A stretch of DNA of 64,000 nucleotides from an uncultured Rhodobacterales bacterium (lineage in GTDB: Bacteria > Pseudomonadota > Alphaproteobacteria > Rhodobacterales > Rhodobacteraceae), in assembly GCA_903845215.1 (NCBI GenBank), contig CAIMWI010000062.1, positions 53,237 to 117,236 on the forward strand. The letters run 5' to 3'. The position numbers were made by a program, and so were the translations under genes. Below are positions 28,076-38,084 of the stretch, piece by piece (within the stretch, counting starts at the first letter, position 1; every line of letters begins with the position of its first letter). The notes under the pieces are model-generated. The model saw only the letters and a program-made list of their open reading frames with translations, ran no database searches and was not told the origin of the DNA.

Positions 28076-30727
28076 TTACGCCTTAGGCTTGCGCGGCGGC
28101 ACGAACCGCTTGGATGTGTCGCCCGCATCGCGGGGCGCGGCAGGCTTGGCATAAGACTTGGGCGCATCCCCGCCTGCGGCGTGTGATTTAAAGCCGCCCG
28201 CGCGTGCCGGTTTGTCGCCAAAGCTTTTGGCGGCATAGGGTTTGGCCCCGAACGGTTTTGCAGGGCGGCTGTCGCCTTCAGCCTTGCCGCGCGGTTCGTA
28301 GGTGCGCGGCTTGTCGCCGTAAGGCGCACGGGCGGGTTTGCCCGCATCGGCACCGCCTGCGGCGTGGCTTTTGTAGCCGCTGGCACGGGCTGGGCCGCCT
28401 TCGGCACCGCCTTGGGATTTGTAGCCTGCCGAGCGGGGCTTAAAGCCCTCTTCGGGTTTGCCATAGGTCTTGCGCTCGTAAGGCTTGGCATCGCCATCGG
28501 CACGCTTGGCATAGGGCTTGCGCGCACCATCCGCCGACTTGCCCATATAGGGCGAGCGGGCCTCGCGCGGGGCGCCGTCGGTGGGCAAGGGGGTCCACTT
28601 GCGGGCACCCTCTTCAGCGGGGCGTTCAGCGCGTTCAGCCGGTTTTGCATAGGCCGGCTTTGCGCCATAGGCAGGCTTTGCGCCATAGGCTGGCTTCGCA
28701 CCGTAGGCAGGCTTGGCCCCATAAGCGGGGCGATCGGATGCAGGCTTGGCATAGGCGGGCTTCTCGTAAGCCGGGCGATCTGCGGCGTGCTTGTCATAAG
28801 CCTTGCGCGGGGCCTTTTCGCTGTCTTTGGGATAGCCTGTGCGCGCCGTCTCTTGCGCCTTTTTGGCCTTGTCTTCGGCCGACCAGCGCGGCTTGGTCTC
28901 GGTCAGGTCGGCAACAGGGGCTTCGGGCGCGCCCTCTTCCACCACACGGGCGGGCTTGGCCGAGACATAAGCGGGTTTTTCCGCATAGGTCGACTTTTCG
29001 GCATAAGCGGGCTTTTCACGCGCCACACGCGGGGCGCGGGTGGCGTATTCGCTTTCGGGCTTGGCCGCACGCGGGGCGCGTTCGGCCCGTTCAGGGCGCA
29101 CGGTAGAGGTGCTGCGCGGCTTGTCCAGATCGGCGGGGGCCTCGGCCAGTTTGGTCATGGCCAGATCGCGGTCGATCTGGGTGACAGCTTCAAAGCGGCC
29201 CGCAAGGGTCGACAGGATTTGCACATAGGTGCGGTCAGTTTGCACACGAATGGCACCGATGCCGTCCTTGGTGATGCCTGCGGCGTCACAGATCTTGGGC
29301 AACAACCAGCGCGCTTCGGCACGGTCTTGGTGGCCCACGGGCAGTTCAAACCAGACCGAGGGGCCAAATTCCGCACGGTCGCGCGGGGTATAGGGTGCAG
29401 GCGGCGGAAGGTCAGCCGACAGCACTTCGGGGGCAGAGCGGCCTTCGCGCCACAACCGGATGAAGGCGGCGGCCACGTTGTCGGCCCCGTAGGTGGTGAT
29501 CAGGTTTTGCGCCAGATCGGCTTCCTCGCCGGGGGCTTCCGCCAAGGCGGGGTGGTCCAGCAGGCGGGCGTCATCGCGCGCTTGCACGTCATCGGCGGAG
29601 GGCGGCTTGATCCATTCGGCGACAACTTTCGCCCCTTGCAGCAACCGCTGCGCTTTTTTGAACTCAGCGGGGGCTACGATCAGCGCCGAGATGCCCTTTT
29701 TGCCCGCGCGTCCGGTACGGCCCGAGCGGTGCAGCAGTGTTTCGGACGAACCGGGCAGATCGGCATGGATCACCAGTTCCAAGCCCGGAAGGTCAATGCC
29801 GCGCGCCGCCACATCGGTGGCCACGCACACCCGCGCGCGCCCATCGCGCAACGCTTGCAGCGCGTGGGTGCGTTCGGTCTGCGACAACTCGCCCGACAAG
29901 GCCACCGCCGACAGGCCACGATTGGTCATGCGCGCAAACAGGTGGTTCACATTGGCGCGTGTTTTGCAAAACACGATCGAGGCCCGCGCCTCGTGATAGC
30001 GCAACAGGTTAAAGATCGCATGTTCGCGGTCACGCACCGCGACCGAGATGCCTTGATATTCAATATCGGCATGCTGGGTCTTTTCCGACTTCACTTCGAT
30101 GCGCAGGGCGTTTTGCTGATAGGTGCGCGCCAGCGCCTCGATCTCGCGCGGGACGGTGGCCGAGAACATCAGCGTGCGACGCTCTGCCGGACAAGCGCCC
30201 AAGATAAAGGCCAGATCCTCTTCAAAGCCAAGGTCCAGCATCTCGTCGGCTTCGTCCAGCACCACGGCGCTGATCTGTTCCAGCTTTAGCGAGCCGCGCT
30301 CGATATGGTCGCGCAGGCGGCCCGGGGTGCCCACCACCACATGCGCGCCCCGATCCAGCACGCGCTTTTCGGTGCGGTAATCCATGCCACCGACACAGGT
30401 GGCGATCTTGGCATTGGCGTTTTCATACAGCCATTCAAACTCGCGTGCCACTTGAAGCGCCAGTTCGCGGGTGGGTGCGATGATCAGCGCCAAGGGCACA
30501 TCGGCATACAAAAGCTGATCCGATCCGGCCAGCATTTCGGGCGCAATGGCCAAGCCAAAGGCGACGGTCTTGCCCGACCCTGTCTGGGCCGAGACCAAAA
30601 GGTCACGCCCGATCACGTTTTCGGTCAGCATTGCATCTTGAACGGGCGTCAAGGCTTCATAGCCTTTCGACGCCAAAGCCAGCGCCAAGGGCGCCGCAAT
30701 GGAGGTATTTGTCATGTCTGTTCCCAT
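28076..30727 (-). CDS. deaD: DEAD-box ATP-dependent RNA helicase with low-complexity basic C-terminal tail
   Basis: AQTGSGKT, PTRELALQ, LDEADEML, SAT, HRSGRTGRAG motifs; DbpA-like domain; Lys/Ala/Pro/Tyr-rich tail. Confidence 0.92.
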   Translation of the reverse strand: MGTDMTNTSIAAPLALALASKGYEALTPVQDAMLTENVIGRDLLVSAQTGSGKTVAFGLAIAPEMLAGSDQLLYADVPLALIIAPTRELALQVAREFEWLYENANAKIATCVGGMDYRTEKRVLDRGAHVVVGTPGRLRDHIERGSLKLEQISAVVLDEADEMLDLGFEEDLAFILGACPAERRTLMFSATVPREIEALARTYQQNALRIEVKSEKTQHADIEYQGISVAVRDREHAIFNLLRYHEARASIVFCKTRANVNHLFARMTNRGLSAVALSGELSQTERTHALQALRDGRARVCVATDVAARGIDLPGLELVIHADLPGSSETLLHRSGRTGRAGKKGISALIVAPAEFKKAQRLLQGAKVVAEWIKPPSADDVQARDDARLLDHPALAEAPGEEADLAQNLITTYGADNVAAAFIRLWREGRSAPEVLSADLPPPAPYTPRDRAEFGPSVWFELPVGHQDRAEARWLLPKICDAAGITKDGIGAIRVQTDRTYVQILSTLAGRFEAVTQIDRDLAMTKLAEAPADLDKPRSTSTVRPERAERAPRAAKPESEYATRAPRVAREKPAYAEKSTYAEKPAYVSAKPARVVEEGAPEAPVADLTETKPRWSAEDKAKKAQETARTGYPKDSEKAPRKAYDKHAADRPAYEKPAYAKPASDRPAYGAKPAYGAKPAYGAKPAYGAKPAYAKPAERAERPAEEGARKWTPLPTDGAPREARSPYMGKSADGARKPYAKRADGDAKPYERKTYGKPEEGFKPRSAGYKSQGGAEGGPARASGYKSHAAGGADAGKPARAPYGDKPRTYEPRGKAEGDSRPAKPFGAKPYAAKSFGDKPARAGGFKSHAAGGDAPKSYAKPAAPRDAGDTSKRFVPPRKPKA
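28652..28723 (-). repeat. Four 18-bp in-frame tandem repeats encoding AYGAKP-type units in the helicase tail
   Basis: GGC(A/C/T)GGCTT(T/C/G)G(C/G)(G/A/C)CC(A/G)TA repeated at 18-nt period; protein ...KPAYGAKPAYGAKPAYGAKPAYGAKPAYAKP. Confidence 0.85.
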
Positions 30728-31006
30728 AGGGGGGGCAATTTGCCCGTGAAGTACCAGCGTGCGGCACCTTTATTCCCTATTGTGCACCGGCCTCCCCGCC
30801 GTCATGCACCCTGGAACCCTTGGGCCGACCGGCAGCGCCTATATCAAAAGAATGGTCCTGTATAGCTTTATTTGGGCAAGGCCCCGCCGCAGGGGGCGGT
30901 GTGGGCCTAACAGGGCTTGACCTTGGCCGCCTCTTGCTGTTCCCGATGCTGCAATGCAGCTAAAGCCAAGCATCGCGGCCCCTGCCCCACAATCCAAGGT
31001 TTTCCT

Positions 31007-31252
31007 ATGGCACAACGTCTGCATCTGGTTTTCGGCGGCGAGCTGATCTCGCCCGAAAAGAACGTCTTTAAGGATATATCCGCCCTGCATGTGGTTGGCA
31101 TTTTTCCCGATTACGAAACCGCCTATCTGGCGTGGAAAGCCGAAGCCCAGCGCACCGTCGACAATGCGCATATGCGGTATTTCATCGCCAACCTGCATCG
31201 TTTGCGGCAAGAAGAAGATCAGGGTTCGGCGACCGAGCCTATGACGAGTTAA
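31007..31252 (+). CDS. DUF4170-like small protein
   Basis: MAQRLHLVFGGELISPEKNVFKDISALHVVGIFPDYETAYLAWKAEAQRTVDNAHMRYFIANLHRL; directly upstream of kdtA. Confidence 0.8.
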   Translation: MAQRLHLVFGGELISPEKNVFKDISALHVVGIFPDYETAYLAWKAEAQRTVDNAHMRYFIANLHRLRQEEDQGSATEPMTS

Positions 31253-31265
31253 GACAGCAAGGCAC

Positions 31266-32480
31266 ATGGGCTATCCACTTAGTCTAACCCTGTACAACCT
31301 AGCGACGCGGCCTGCAGCAGATCCCGAGGCGGGCCTGTTGCCGCGGCCTGCGGGGCTGGTGGTTTGGTTGCACGGCGGGGCCGGCGAAAGTCTTGGGGCT
31401 GTGGTGGAACTGGGGCGGCATTTGATCGATGAAGACGGGGTAACAGTCGTGCTTACCCTGTCCAACCCTGCCGATTTAGCCGCGGCGCGGGCTTTGGGCT
31501 GTCAGGCAATTTTGCAGGGCGCACCGCATGATTTTCCCAATTTTGTGCAAGCTTTCCTTGACCATTGGCGGCCCGATATCGGTGTTTTTGCCGGGGGCGA
31601 GTTGCGCCCAACGCTGATTTACGAATCAGCGCAACGCAAAGTGCCGCTTCTTTGGGTAGAGGCCCGCGCCCCCCACCTGCCACCCGACCGCGATGGCTGG
31701 TTTCCAGGCCTGATCAAAGCAGCCCTGACCCCGTTTCGTTCGGTTCTGACCATGGATGACACAGCCGCCCGCGCCCTGCTTAAAGCAGGGGTCGAGGCAG
31801 CACGGCTGCAAAACTTGGGCCGGATGGAAGAGGCAAGCTGCGCCCTGCCCCATATCGAATCCGATCGCGCCGCCTTGGCGGAAACCTTGGCCACCCGCCC
31901 TGTCTGGCTTGCCGCTGATGTGGTGCCTGAAGAAGAGGCCGCTGTCATCGCCGCCCACCGCGATGTGCTGCGGCTGGCGCATCGCTTGCTGTTGATCCTT
32001 GTGCCGCAAGACCCCGCCCGCAGCACCGCCCTTGCCACGAAGCTTGAGGCCGAGGAGGGTTGGCACGTCGCCAACCGCGCCCGCGATGAAGAGCCGCAGA
32101 ACGAGACAGAAGTCTATATCATGGACGGCGCCACCGATTACGGCCTGTGCTACCGACTGGCCCCCGTGACCTTCCTTGGCGGCAGTCTGGAAGGCGAGGG
32201 CTGTGCGCGCAACCCGATGGAGGCGGCGGCGATGGGCTCGGCCATTTTGTACGGGCCAAGGGCGGGCCAATACAGTGCGGCTTATGCGCGGCTGGGCGCT
32301 GCGCGTGCCGCGCGGATGGTGGGGTCGGGCAACGATTTAGGCTTGGCCTTGGGCGATCTGTTGGCCCCCGACCGGGCCGCGCGCCAAGCGCAGGCGGCGT
32401 GGATGATCACGTCCGAAGGGGCCGAGGTGACGGCCATCGTGCTGGATAGAGTGCGCGCCATTCTGGATGGGGGCACCTGA
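31266..32480 (+). CDS. waaA: 3-deoxy-D-manno-octulosonic acid (Kdo) transferase
   Basis: [13 protein letters not shown] and [22 protein letters not shown] motifs; followed directly by lpxK. Confidence 0.88.
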   Translation: MGYPLSLTLYNLATRPAADPEAGLLPRPAGLVVWLHGGAGESLGAVVELGRHLIDEDGVTVVLTLSNPADLAAARALGCQAILQGAPHDFPNFVQAFLDHWRPDIGVFAGGELRPTLIYESAQRKVPLLWVEARAPHLPPDRDGWFPGLIKAALTPFRSVLTMDDTAARALLKAGVEAARLQNLGRMEEASCALPHIESDRAALAETLATRPVWLAADVVPEEEAAVIAAHRDVLRLAHRLLLILVPQDPARSTALATKLEAEEGWHVANRARDEEPQNETEVYIMDGATDYGLCYRLAPVTFLGGSLEGEGCARNPMEAAAMGSAILYGPRAGQYSAAYARLGAARAARMVGSGNDLGLALGDLLAPDRAARQAQAAWMITSEGAEVTAIVLDRVRAILDGGT

Positions 32481-33484
32481 TGCGCGCGCCTGCGTTCTGG
32501 ATGAATGCGCCCGAACGCCCGGGGCTTGCGGCGCGGCTTTTGGCGCCCTTGGGCTGGGCTTATGGCGCGGTGACTGCACGGCGCGTGGCCCGCGCCGCCC
32601 TATACCGCGCGCCCGTTCCTGTGATCTGCATCGGCAATCTGAACGTGGGCGGCACAGGCAAGACCCCCACAGCCATCGCTTTGATCGAGCGGTTGACAGC
32701 CCAAGGCCGTAAGGTGGCCGTGGTCAGTCGCGGTTACGGTGGCAGCCTTGAAGGGCCATTGCAGGTGAACGAGGCAAAGCATACCGCCGACGAGGTTGGC
32801 GACGAACCGCTTCTTTTATCCGCCTTTGCGCCGACCTTTGTTGGCCGCAACAGGGCCGCTGCTGCGCGTTTGGCTGTGGCTTTTGGGGCTGACGTCATCG
32901 TGATGGACGATGGATTCCAGAACCCCGATTTGGCCAAGGACTTGTCGATCCTTGTGGTCGATGCCGCGCAGGGCTTTGGCAACCAGCGCTGCCTGCCCGC
33001 AGGCCCGCTGCGCGAACCGGTGCGTGCAGGGATCAAACGCGCCGATGTGTTGCTGTCTTTGGGTGAGCAGGCCGCACAGGACAGGTTTTCGGACCGATGG
33101 GCCGCTTTGCCCCTGCCTCGCCTGACGGGTCAGGTCAGCCCCCTTCGCATGGGCATGGATTGGACCGGCGCGCGCGTCATTGCCTTTGCCGGCATCGGCA
33201 ACCCTGCGCGTTTTTTCACCACCCTGCGCGCGACAGGCGCCGAAGTTTTGCGCGCGGTCGCACTGGATGATCACCAACCCCTGACCGAAGCCCTGATCAA
33301 ACGGCTGGAACTCGAGGCGCTTGCGCGGGGCGCTCAACTGGTGACCACGGAAAAAGACGCCGTCCGCCTACCCCGCCAGTTTCGCACCCAAGTGCTGACG
33401 CTGGTTGTGCGCTTGCAGATTGCCGATTGGGGGCCACTGGATGCCAAACTGGCAGCGCTTTTCAACGGCAGCAGGCCGTTTTAA
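32480..33484 (+). CDS. lpxK: Tetraacyldisaccharide 4'-kinase
   Basis: [22 protein letters not shown]-loop, [24 protein letters not shown]-type overlap with waaA. Confidence 0.95.
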   Translation: MRAPAFWMNAPERPGLAARLLAPLGWAYGAVTARRVARAALYRAPVPVICIGNLNVGGTGKTPTAIALIERLTAQGRKVAVVSRGYGGSLEGPLQVNEAKHTADEVGDEPLLLSAFAPTFVGRNRAAAARLAVAFGADVIVMDDGFQNPDLAKDLSILVVDAAQGFGNQRCLPAGPLREPVRAGIKRADVLLSLGEQAAQDRFSDRWAALPLPRLTGQVSPLRMGMDWTGARVIAFAGIGNPARFFTTLRATGAEVLRAVALDDHQPLTEALIKRLELEALARGAQLVTTEKDAVRLPRQFRTQVLTLVVRLQIADWGPLDAKLAALFNGSRPF

Positions 33485-33559
33485 GGCACGTTCGGGGGAT
33501 TGCTTTGGCAGGGTTGCAGGGCTTAGGCTTTGCGCGACCACGGGCAAAGGGGTGTTGGC

Positions 33560-34477
33560 ATGGATTGGCAGTCAGAAATCTCAGCCGCTTGGTCGCGCAT
33601 CGCGCCCTATGTGCGTGTGACGCCCGTGATGGAGGCGACCTTGCCAAGTGCGGGGCGGATCGCGTTAAAGCTGGAAAACATCCAGCACACCGGCAGTTTT
33701 AAGACGCGGGGGGCTTTTAACACGCTGGTGGCGGGGCCGGTGCCCAAGGCGGGGGTGGTCGCGGCATCGGGGGGCAATCACGGCGCCGCTGTGGCTTATG
33801 CGGCGCGGACCTTGGGCTATCCGGCCAAGATCTTTGTGCCTGAATATGCAGGCCCCGCCAAGATTGCACTGATCCGCGCACAAGGGGCAGATTTGGAAGT
33901 GGTGCCGGGGGTTTATGCCGATGCCGCAGCGCGGGCGGCGGAATATGCGGCGCAGACTGGGGCGATGCAAATCCACCCCTATGACGCGCTTCCCACCTTA
34001 GCGGGCCAAGGCACCTTGCTGCGCGAGTGGGAGTTGCAGGGGCTAGAGGCTGACACCATCCTGATCGCCGTGGGTGGGGGCGGGTTGATTGGGGGGGCTT
34101 TGGCTTGGCTGGGCGGGCGGCGCAAGGTGGTGGGGGTAGAACCTGTTCTGGCTCCGACGCTGCACCGCGCCTTGGCCGAGGGCGCGCAGACACGGGTTGA
34201 GGTGTCGGGCATCGCGGCCAATGCGCTGGGGGCCAGCACGATTGGGCGGATGTGCTATGATCTGGCCAAAGCGCAAGGCACGGTTTCGGTTCTGGTCACC
34301 GATCAGGCTATTGCGGACGCCCAAGCCCTGCTGTGGCGCAGCCTGCGGCAATTGGTGGAACCGGCAGGGGCCACGGCACTCGCAGCACTGACCTCGGGCG
34401 CTTATGTGCCAAAACCCGGCGAAAAAGTCGCCGTTCTGATCTGCGGGGCCAACCCCGCGCCAGACCCTTTGGGCTAG
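33560..34477 (+). CDS. Threonine/serine dehydratase (PLP fold II)
   Basis: LKLENIQHTGSFKTRGAFN (PLP Lys), SGGNHGAAVAYAA, GGGGLIGG. Confidence 0.88.
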   Translation: MDWQSEISAAWSRIAPYVRVTPVMEATLPSAGRIALKLENIQHTGSFKTRGAFNTLVAGPVPKAGVVAASGGNHGAAVAYAARTLGYPAKIFVPEYAGPAKIALIRAQGADLEVVPGVYADAAARAAEYAAQTGAMQIHPYDALPTLAGQGTLLREWELQGLEADTILIAVGGGGLIGGALAWLGGRRKVVGVEPVLAPTLHRALAEGAQTRVEVSGIAANALGASTIGRMCYDLAKAQGTVSVLVTDQAIADAQALLWRSLRQLVEPAGATALAALTSGAYVPKPGEKVAVLICGANPAPDPLG

Positions 34478-34548
34478 CGCCCTTGTGATTGCAACAGCCG
34501 CGCCCTGCGTCTAGAAGGCGCAAACCCTTTTTGCCGCAGGAGAGACCC

Positions 34549-35373
34549 ATGTCCTACGCCGCCCTAGAAACCGCGATCAATGCCGCTTGGGAGGCCCGCG
34601 ACGGCATTTCCCCCGCGACCAAAGGCGAGATCCGCGAGGCCATCGAAGCCACGCTGGAAGCACTCGACAAAGGCGCTTTGCGGGTGGCCGAAAAGCGCGG
34701 GGCCGATTGGCATGTGAACCAATGGGCGAAAAAGGCCGTGCTGCTGTCGTTTCGTCTAAATGACATGGGCGTTATCGGCGGCGGTAACGGGGCGGCGACG
34801 TGGTGGGACAAAGTGCCGTCAAAGTTCGACGGTTGGGGCGAACCCCAATGGCGCGCGGCAGGCTTTCGCGCCGTGCCGGGATCGATCGTGCGCAGGTCGG
34901 CCTTTATCGGGCGCAATGTGGTCTTGATGCCGTCGTTTGTGAACGTCGGGGCCTTTGTCGACGAAGGGTCGATGGTCGACGGCTGGGCCACGGTGGGATC
35001 TTGCGCGCAGATCGGCAAGAATGTGCACCTGTCAGGCGGCGTTGGCATTGGCGGCGTGCTGGAACCGATGCAAGCCGGCCCTACGATCATCGAGGATGAT
35101 TGCTTTATCGGCGCGCGCTCTGAAGTGGTCGAAGGCTGCATTGTGCGCCAAGGGTCGGTTCTGGGGATGGGGGTTTTCATCGGCCAATCCACCAAGATCG
35201 TTGACCGCGAAACCGGCGCGGTCATGTACGGCGAGGTGCCTGCCGGATCGGTGGTGGTCGCAGGGTCCATGCCGTCAAAAGGCGGGATCAACCTGTATTG
35301 TGCGGTGATCGTCAAAAAGGTCGATGCGCAGACACGCTCGAAAACCTCGATCAACGAGCTGCTACGCGACTGA
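34549..35373 (+). CDS. dapD: 2,3,4,5-tetrahydropyridine-2,6-dicarboxylate N-succinyltransferase
   Basis: Hexapeptide-repeat protein; [52 protein letters not shown]. Confidence 0.96.
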   Translation: MSYAALETAINAAWEARDGISPATKGEIREAIEATLEALDKGALRVAEKRGADWHVNQWAKKAVLLSFRLNDMGVIGGGNGAATWWDKVPSKFDGWGEPQWRAAGFRAVPGSIVRRSAFIGRNVVLMPSFVNVGAFVDEGSMVDGWATVGSCAQIGKNVHLSGGVGIGGVLEPMQAGPTIIEDDCFIGARSEVVEGCIVRQGSVLGMGVFIGQSTKIVDRETGAVMYGEVPAGSVVVAGSMPSKGGINLYCAVIVKKVDAQTRSKTSINELLRD

Positions 35374-35412
35374 CACAACCCGCCACAGACCCTGTGGCCG
35401 AAAGGGGCGGTA

Positions 35413-35775
35413 ATGACCGACGCCGATGACACAGACGCCCCCGACAGCGGGGCAGGCAAAGCCAAACGGCGCCAGCAGGTGTTTACCCTGCTGGTCGAGG
35501 TCGGTCGCAAGACGGGCGATGGATTGCCCGACAAGGCCACAGGCGCGGGTCTGGTGATCTATGCCAGCGGCGTGGACGAGGCCGAAGCCGTGCGAGAAAC
35601 CGTGGCCATTCTGAAACAGGCCGATCTGGCACCGTTGGATGTTTCGGGCTACGGCACGATGGAAGAACGCCAAGCCAACGGCGACGAGATCGAGCCTGCC
35701 GAACTGGCGCTGATGGAGCGGGCGTTGCAGGAAAACTCGGTCATCGTGGCGCAGATGACGCCGTTTTTCGACTGA
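35413..35775 (+). CDS. Uncharacterised small acidic protein between dapD and dapE
   Basis: 120-aa ORF in tight same-strand spacing with dapD and dapE; no recognised domain. Confidence 0.75.
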   Translation: MTDADDTDAPDSGAGKAKRRQQVFTLLVEVGRKTGDGLPDKATGAGLVIYASGVDEAEAVRETVAILKQADLAPLDVSGYGTMEERQANGDEIEPAELALMERALQENSVIVAQMTPFFD

Positions 35776-35796
35776 TCCGTTCAGAAAGAGGCCCCC

Positions 35797-36942
35797 ATGA
35801 CTGCCACCGATCCTGTCGCCTTGACTGCTGCGCTGATCCGCTGCCCCTCGGTCACGCCAGAAGACGGCGGGACGATGGCCATTCTGGAAGGGTTGCTGGG
35901 GGCGGCGGGTTTTGAATGCCACCGCGCGGATAGGGGTGGCGTGGCCAATCTGTTTGCGCGCTGGGGTCAAAAGGGCGCCAACCGCAGCTTTGGCTTTAAC
36001 GGCCATGTTGATGTGGTGCCGGTGGGCGATCTTGCGGCTTGGACGCAAGACCCCTTTGGCGCGGCGGTGGTGGATGGCTGGATGTTCGGGCGCGGGGCGA
36101 CCGATATGAAATCGGGCGTTGCGGCCTTTGCGGCGGCGGCGGTGGATTTTGTGCAAGCCACCCCCCCTGATGGCGCGGTGATCTTAACGATCACAGGCGA
36201 TGAAGAGGGGCCTTCGGTCCATGGCACGATAGCCCTTTTGGACTGGATGGCGCAAAACGGCGAGCGGATGACGCATTGCTTGGTGGGCGAACCCACTTGC
36301 CCCAACACCCTGGGCGAGATGATGAAAATCGGGCGTCGCGGGTCGCTGACCGCCTGGATTACGGCGCAGGGGGTGCAGGGCCATTCGGCCTATCCCCACC
36401 GCGCCCGCAACCCGATGAGCGCGCTGGTGCGCCTGCTGGGCGTGCTTGAGGCACAGCCCTTAGATCACGGGACGGCGCATTTTGATGCCTCGACCCTCGC
36501 GATTACCACGATTGATTGCGGCAATCCGGCGACCAATGTGATCCCCGCCAAGGGCAGCGCCACAGTCAACATTCGCTTTAACGATAGCCACAGCGGGGCA
36601 AGCCTGACGGCTTGGTTGCATCAAAAAGCGGATGCCGTGGCGGCGGAAACTGGCGTGCGCTTTGATCTGCGGGTGTCGGTTTCGGGGGAAAGCTTTCTAA
36701 CACCGCCCGGTGCTTTCACCGATCTTGTTGCCAAGGCTGTGCAGGCGGAAACGGGCGTGACTCCGGTGGCGTCAACCTCGGGCGGCACATCGGATGCGCG
36801 GTTTGTCAAAGAACACTGTCCGGTGGTGGAATTCGGGCTGGTCGGCCAGACGATGCATCAGGTTGATGAACGGGTGGATGTGGCGCAGATAGGCAAACTG
36901 AAAGCGATCTATACCCGCATCTTGCAGGACTATTTCGCGTGA
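35797..36942 (+). CDS. dapE: Succinyl-diaminopimelate desuccinylase
   Basis: [46 protein letters not shown] metal/catalytic motifs. Confidence 0.95.
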   Translation: MTATDPVALTAALIRCPSVTPEDGGTMAILEGLLGAAGFECHRADRGGVANLFARWGQKGANRSFGFNGHVDVVPVGDLAAWTQDPFGAAVVDGWMFGRGATDMKSGVAAFAAAAVDFVQATPPDGAVILTITGDEEGPSVHGTIALLDWMAQNGERMTHCLVGEPTCPNTLGEMMKIGRRGSLTAWITAQGVQGHSAYPHRARNPMSALVRLLGVLEAQPLDHGTAHFDASTLAITTIDCGNPATNVIPAKGSATVNIRFNDSHSGASLTAWLHQKADAVAAETGVRFDLRVSVSGESFLTPPGAFTDLVAKAVQAETGVTPVASTSGGTSDARFVKEHCPVVEFGLVGQTMHQVDERVDVAQIGKLKAIYTRILQDYFA

Positions 36943-37388
36943 GCGTGACCATCGCAGAAACCCGCGACATCACCTTGTGCCGTGCCCTACGCCGCACGGT
37001 GTTTATCGACGAGCAGGGCGTATCGGAAGCCGATGAGTTAGACGATCAGGACGAAGTTGCCATTCACCTTGTGGCGCGTGAGGATGGCCAAGCCGTAGGA
37101 TCTGCCCGCTTACTGGTGCAAGCCGAAGTGGGAAAAATCGGCCGTGTGTGTGTGCTGGCCCCATTGCGCGGGCGCGGGATTGGCGCGGCCCTCATCCGCC
37201 ACGCGGTTCATCGCTTTCAGGCTGTGGCGGGTGTTAAACGCGTGAAACTGGGCGCGCAAACCCATGCTTTGGGGTTTTACCAAGCGTTGGGCTTTCACCC
37301 TGTGGGCCAGGTTTACGACGATGCAGGTATTGCGCATCGCGATATGATCTTGGACCTGTCAGCCCCGATCCGGGCCGTTTCTCCCTAA
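36939..37388 (+). CDS. GNAT family N-acetyltransferase
   Basis: [44 protein letters not shown] acetyl-CoA site; overlaps dapE stop by 4 nt. Confidence 0.9.
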   Translation: MSVTIAETRDITLCRALRRTVFIDEQGVSEADELDDQDEVAIHLVAREDGQAVGSARLLVQAEVGKIGRVCVLAPLRGRGIGAALIRHAVHRFQAVAGVKRVKLGAQTHALGFYQALGFHPVGQVYDDAGIAHRDMILDLSAPIRAVSP

Positions 37389-37954
37389 AGACCACGCAAT
37401 GAAAAGCGCGCACAGACAGTCGTGTCAGCAAGGTGCCCAAGATACTGCCGCCGATCATCACTTAGGGTATAGGCACCAAAACACTTGCCGCAAGATCGCG
37501 ATCAGCGCCAAACTTGCCGCCGCCAAGGCGATAAACCTGTGCAGTAAGCTTTGCATCTGGATCATCACCGGCGTCACCGCCACCGTCAGGCGTGTCGGCC
37601 CGCGCAAAAGGCCCAGTTCGGCGGCATCGGGCTTCCCAGAAAAGCCTTGCGGTTTATAAAATCGGCGCGTTGAACGCTTTCAACCTGCCAGAAAGCGGCA
37701 CCTCATAGCGCGGGCGTGTCAATCTGGCGGCTCGCGAACAGACAGCGGCCTTTCCAATGCGGTTTGGACAAACAGGCCAAAGACACAGAAAAAACGCGAT
37801 ACATTGGGGCTGTTTTGCAAAAAGAGGGCAGAAAATGCGATTTCCGTTCAATGCCGTGAAACGTCTTTAGATCTTGATTTTGCGCAAGCGTGGCCGAGGC
37901 GGTGCTAACAAAACAAAAGGGCCTAAGCATAACTGCCTAAGCCCCTGAGTTTCA

Positions 37955-38031
37955 TGGTGGACCCGGAGCGATTCGAACGCCCGACCCTTAGATTCGTAGT
38001 CTAATGCTCTATCCAGCTGAGCTACGGGTCC
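37955..38031 (-). tRNA. tRNA-Arg (anticodon ACG)
   Basis: Minus strand GGACCCGTAGCTCAGCTGGATAGAGCATTAGACTACGAATCTAAGGGTCGGGCGTTCGAATCGCTCCGGGTCCACCA; full cloverleaf, anticodon loop CTACGAA, encoded CCA. Confidence 0.97.
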
Positions 38032-38084
38032 ACAATGGAGCGGATTTAGACCCAGTGGCGGGCCATTGCAAGTGCCAAAGCGCA

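Noticed and set aside
28640-28740. Short regular repeats suggesting a CRISPR-like array
   Set aside because: 18-bp period with no spacers, in frame inside a coding region; a protein tandem repeat, not CRISPR.
28364-30289. 641-aa plus-strand ORF
   Set aside because: Antisense to the DEAD-box helicase; Gly/Arg/Leu-rich composition typical of GC-rich shadow ORFs, no domain motifs.
36939-36942. Short gene overlaps (dapE/GNAT, rnpA/yidD, argB/ferredoxin-like, atp12/rluC/crcB, waaA/lpxK)
   Set aside because: ATGA/GTGA-type overlaps are ordinary translational coupling, not unusual.
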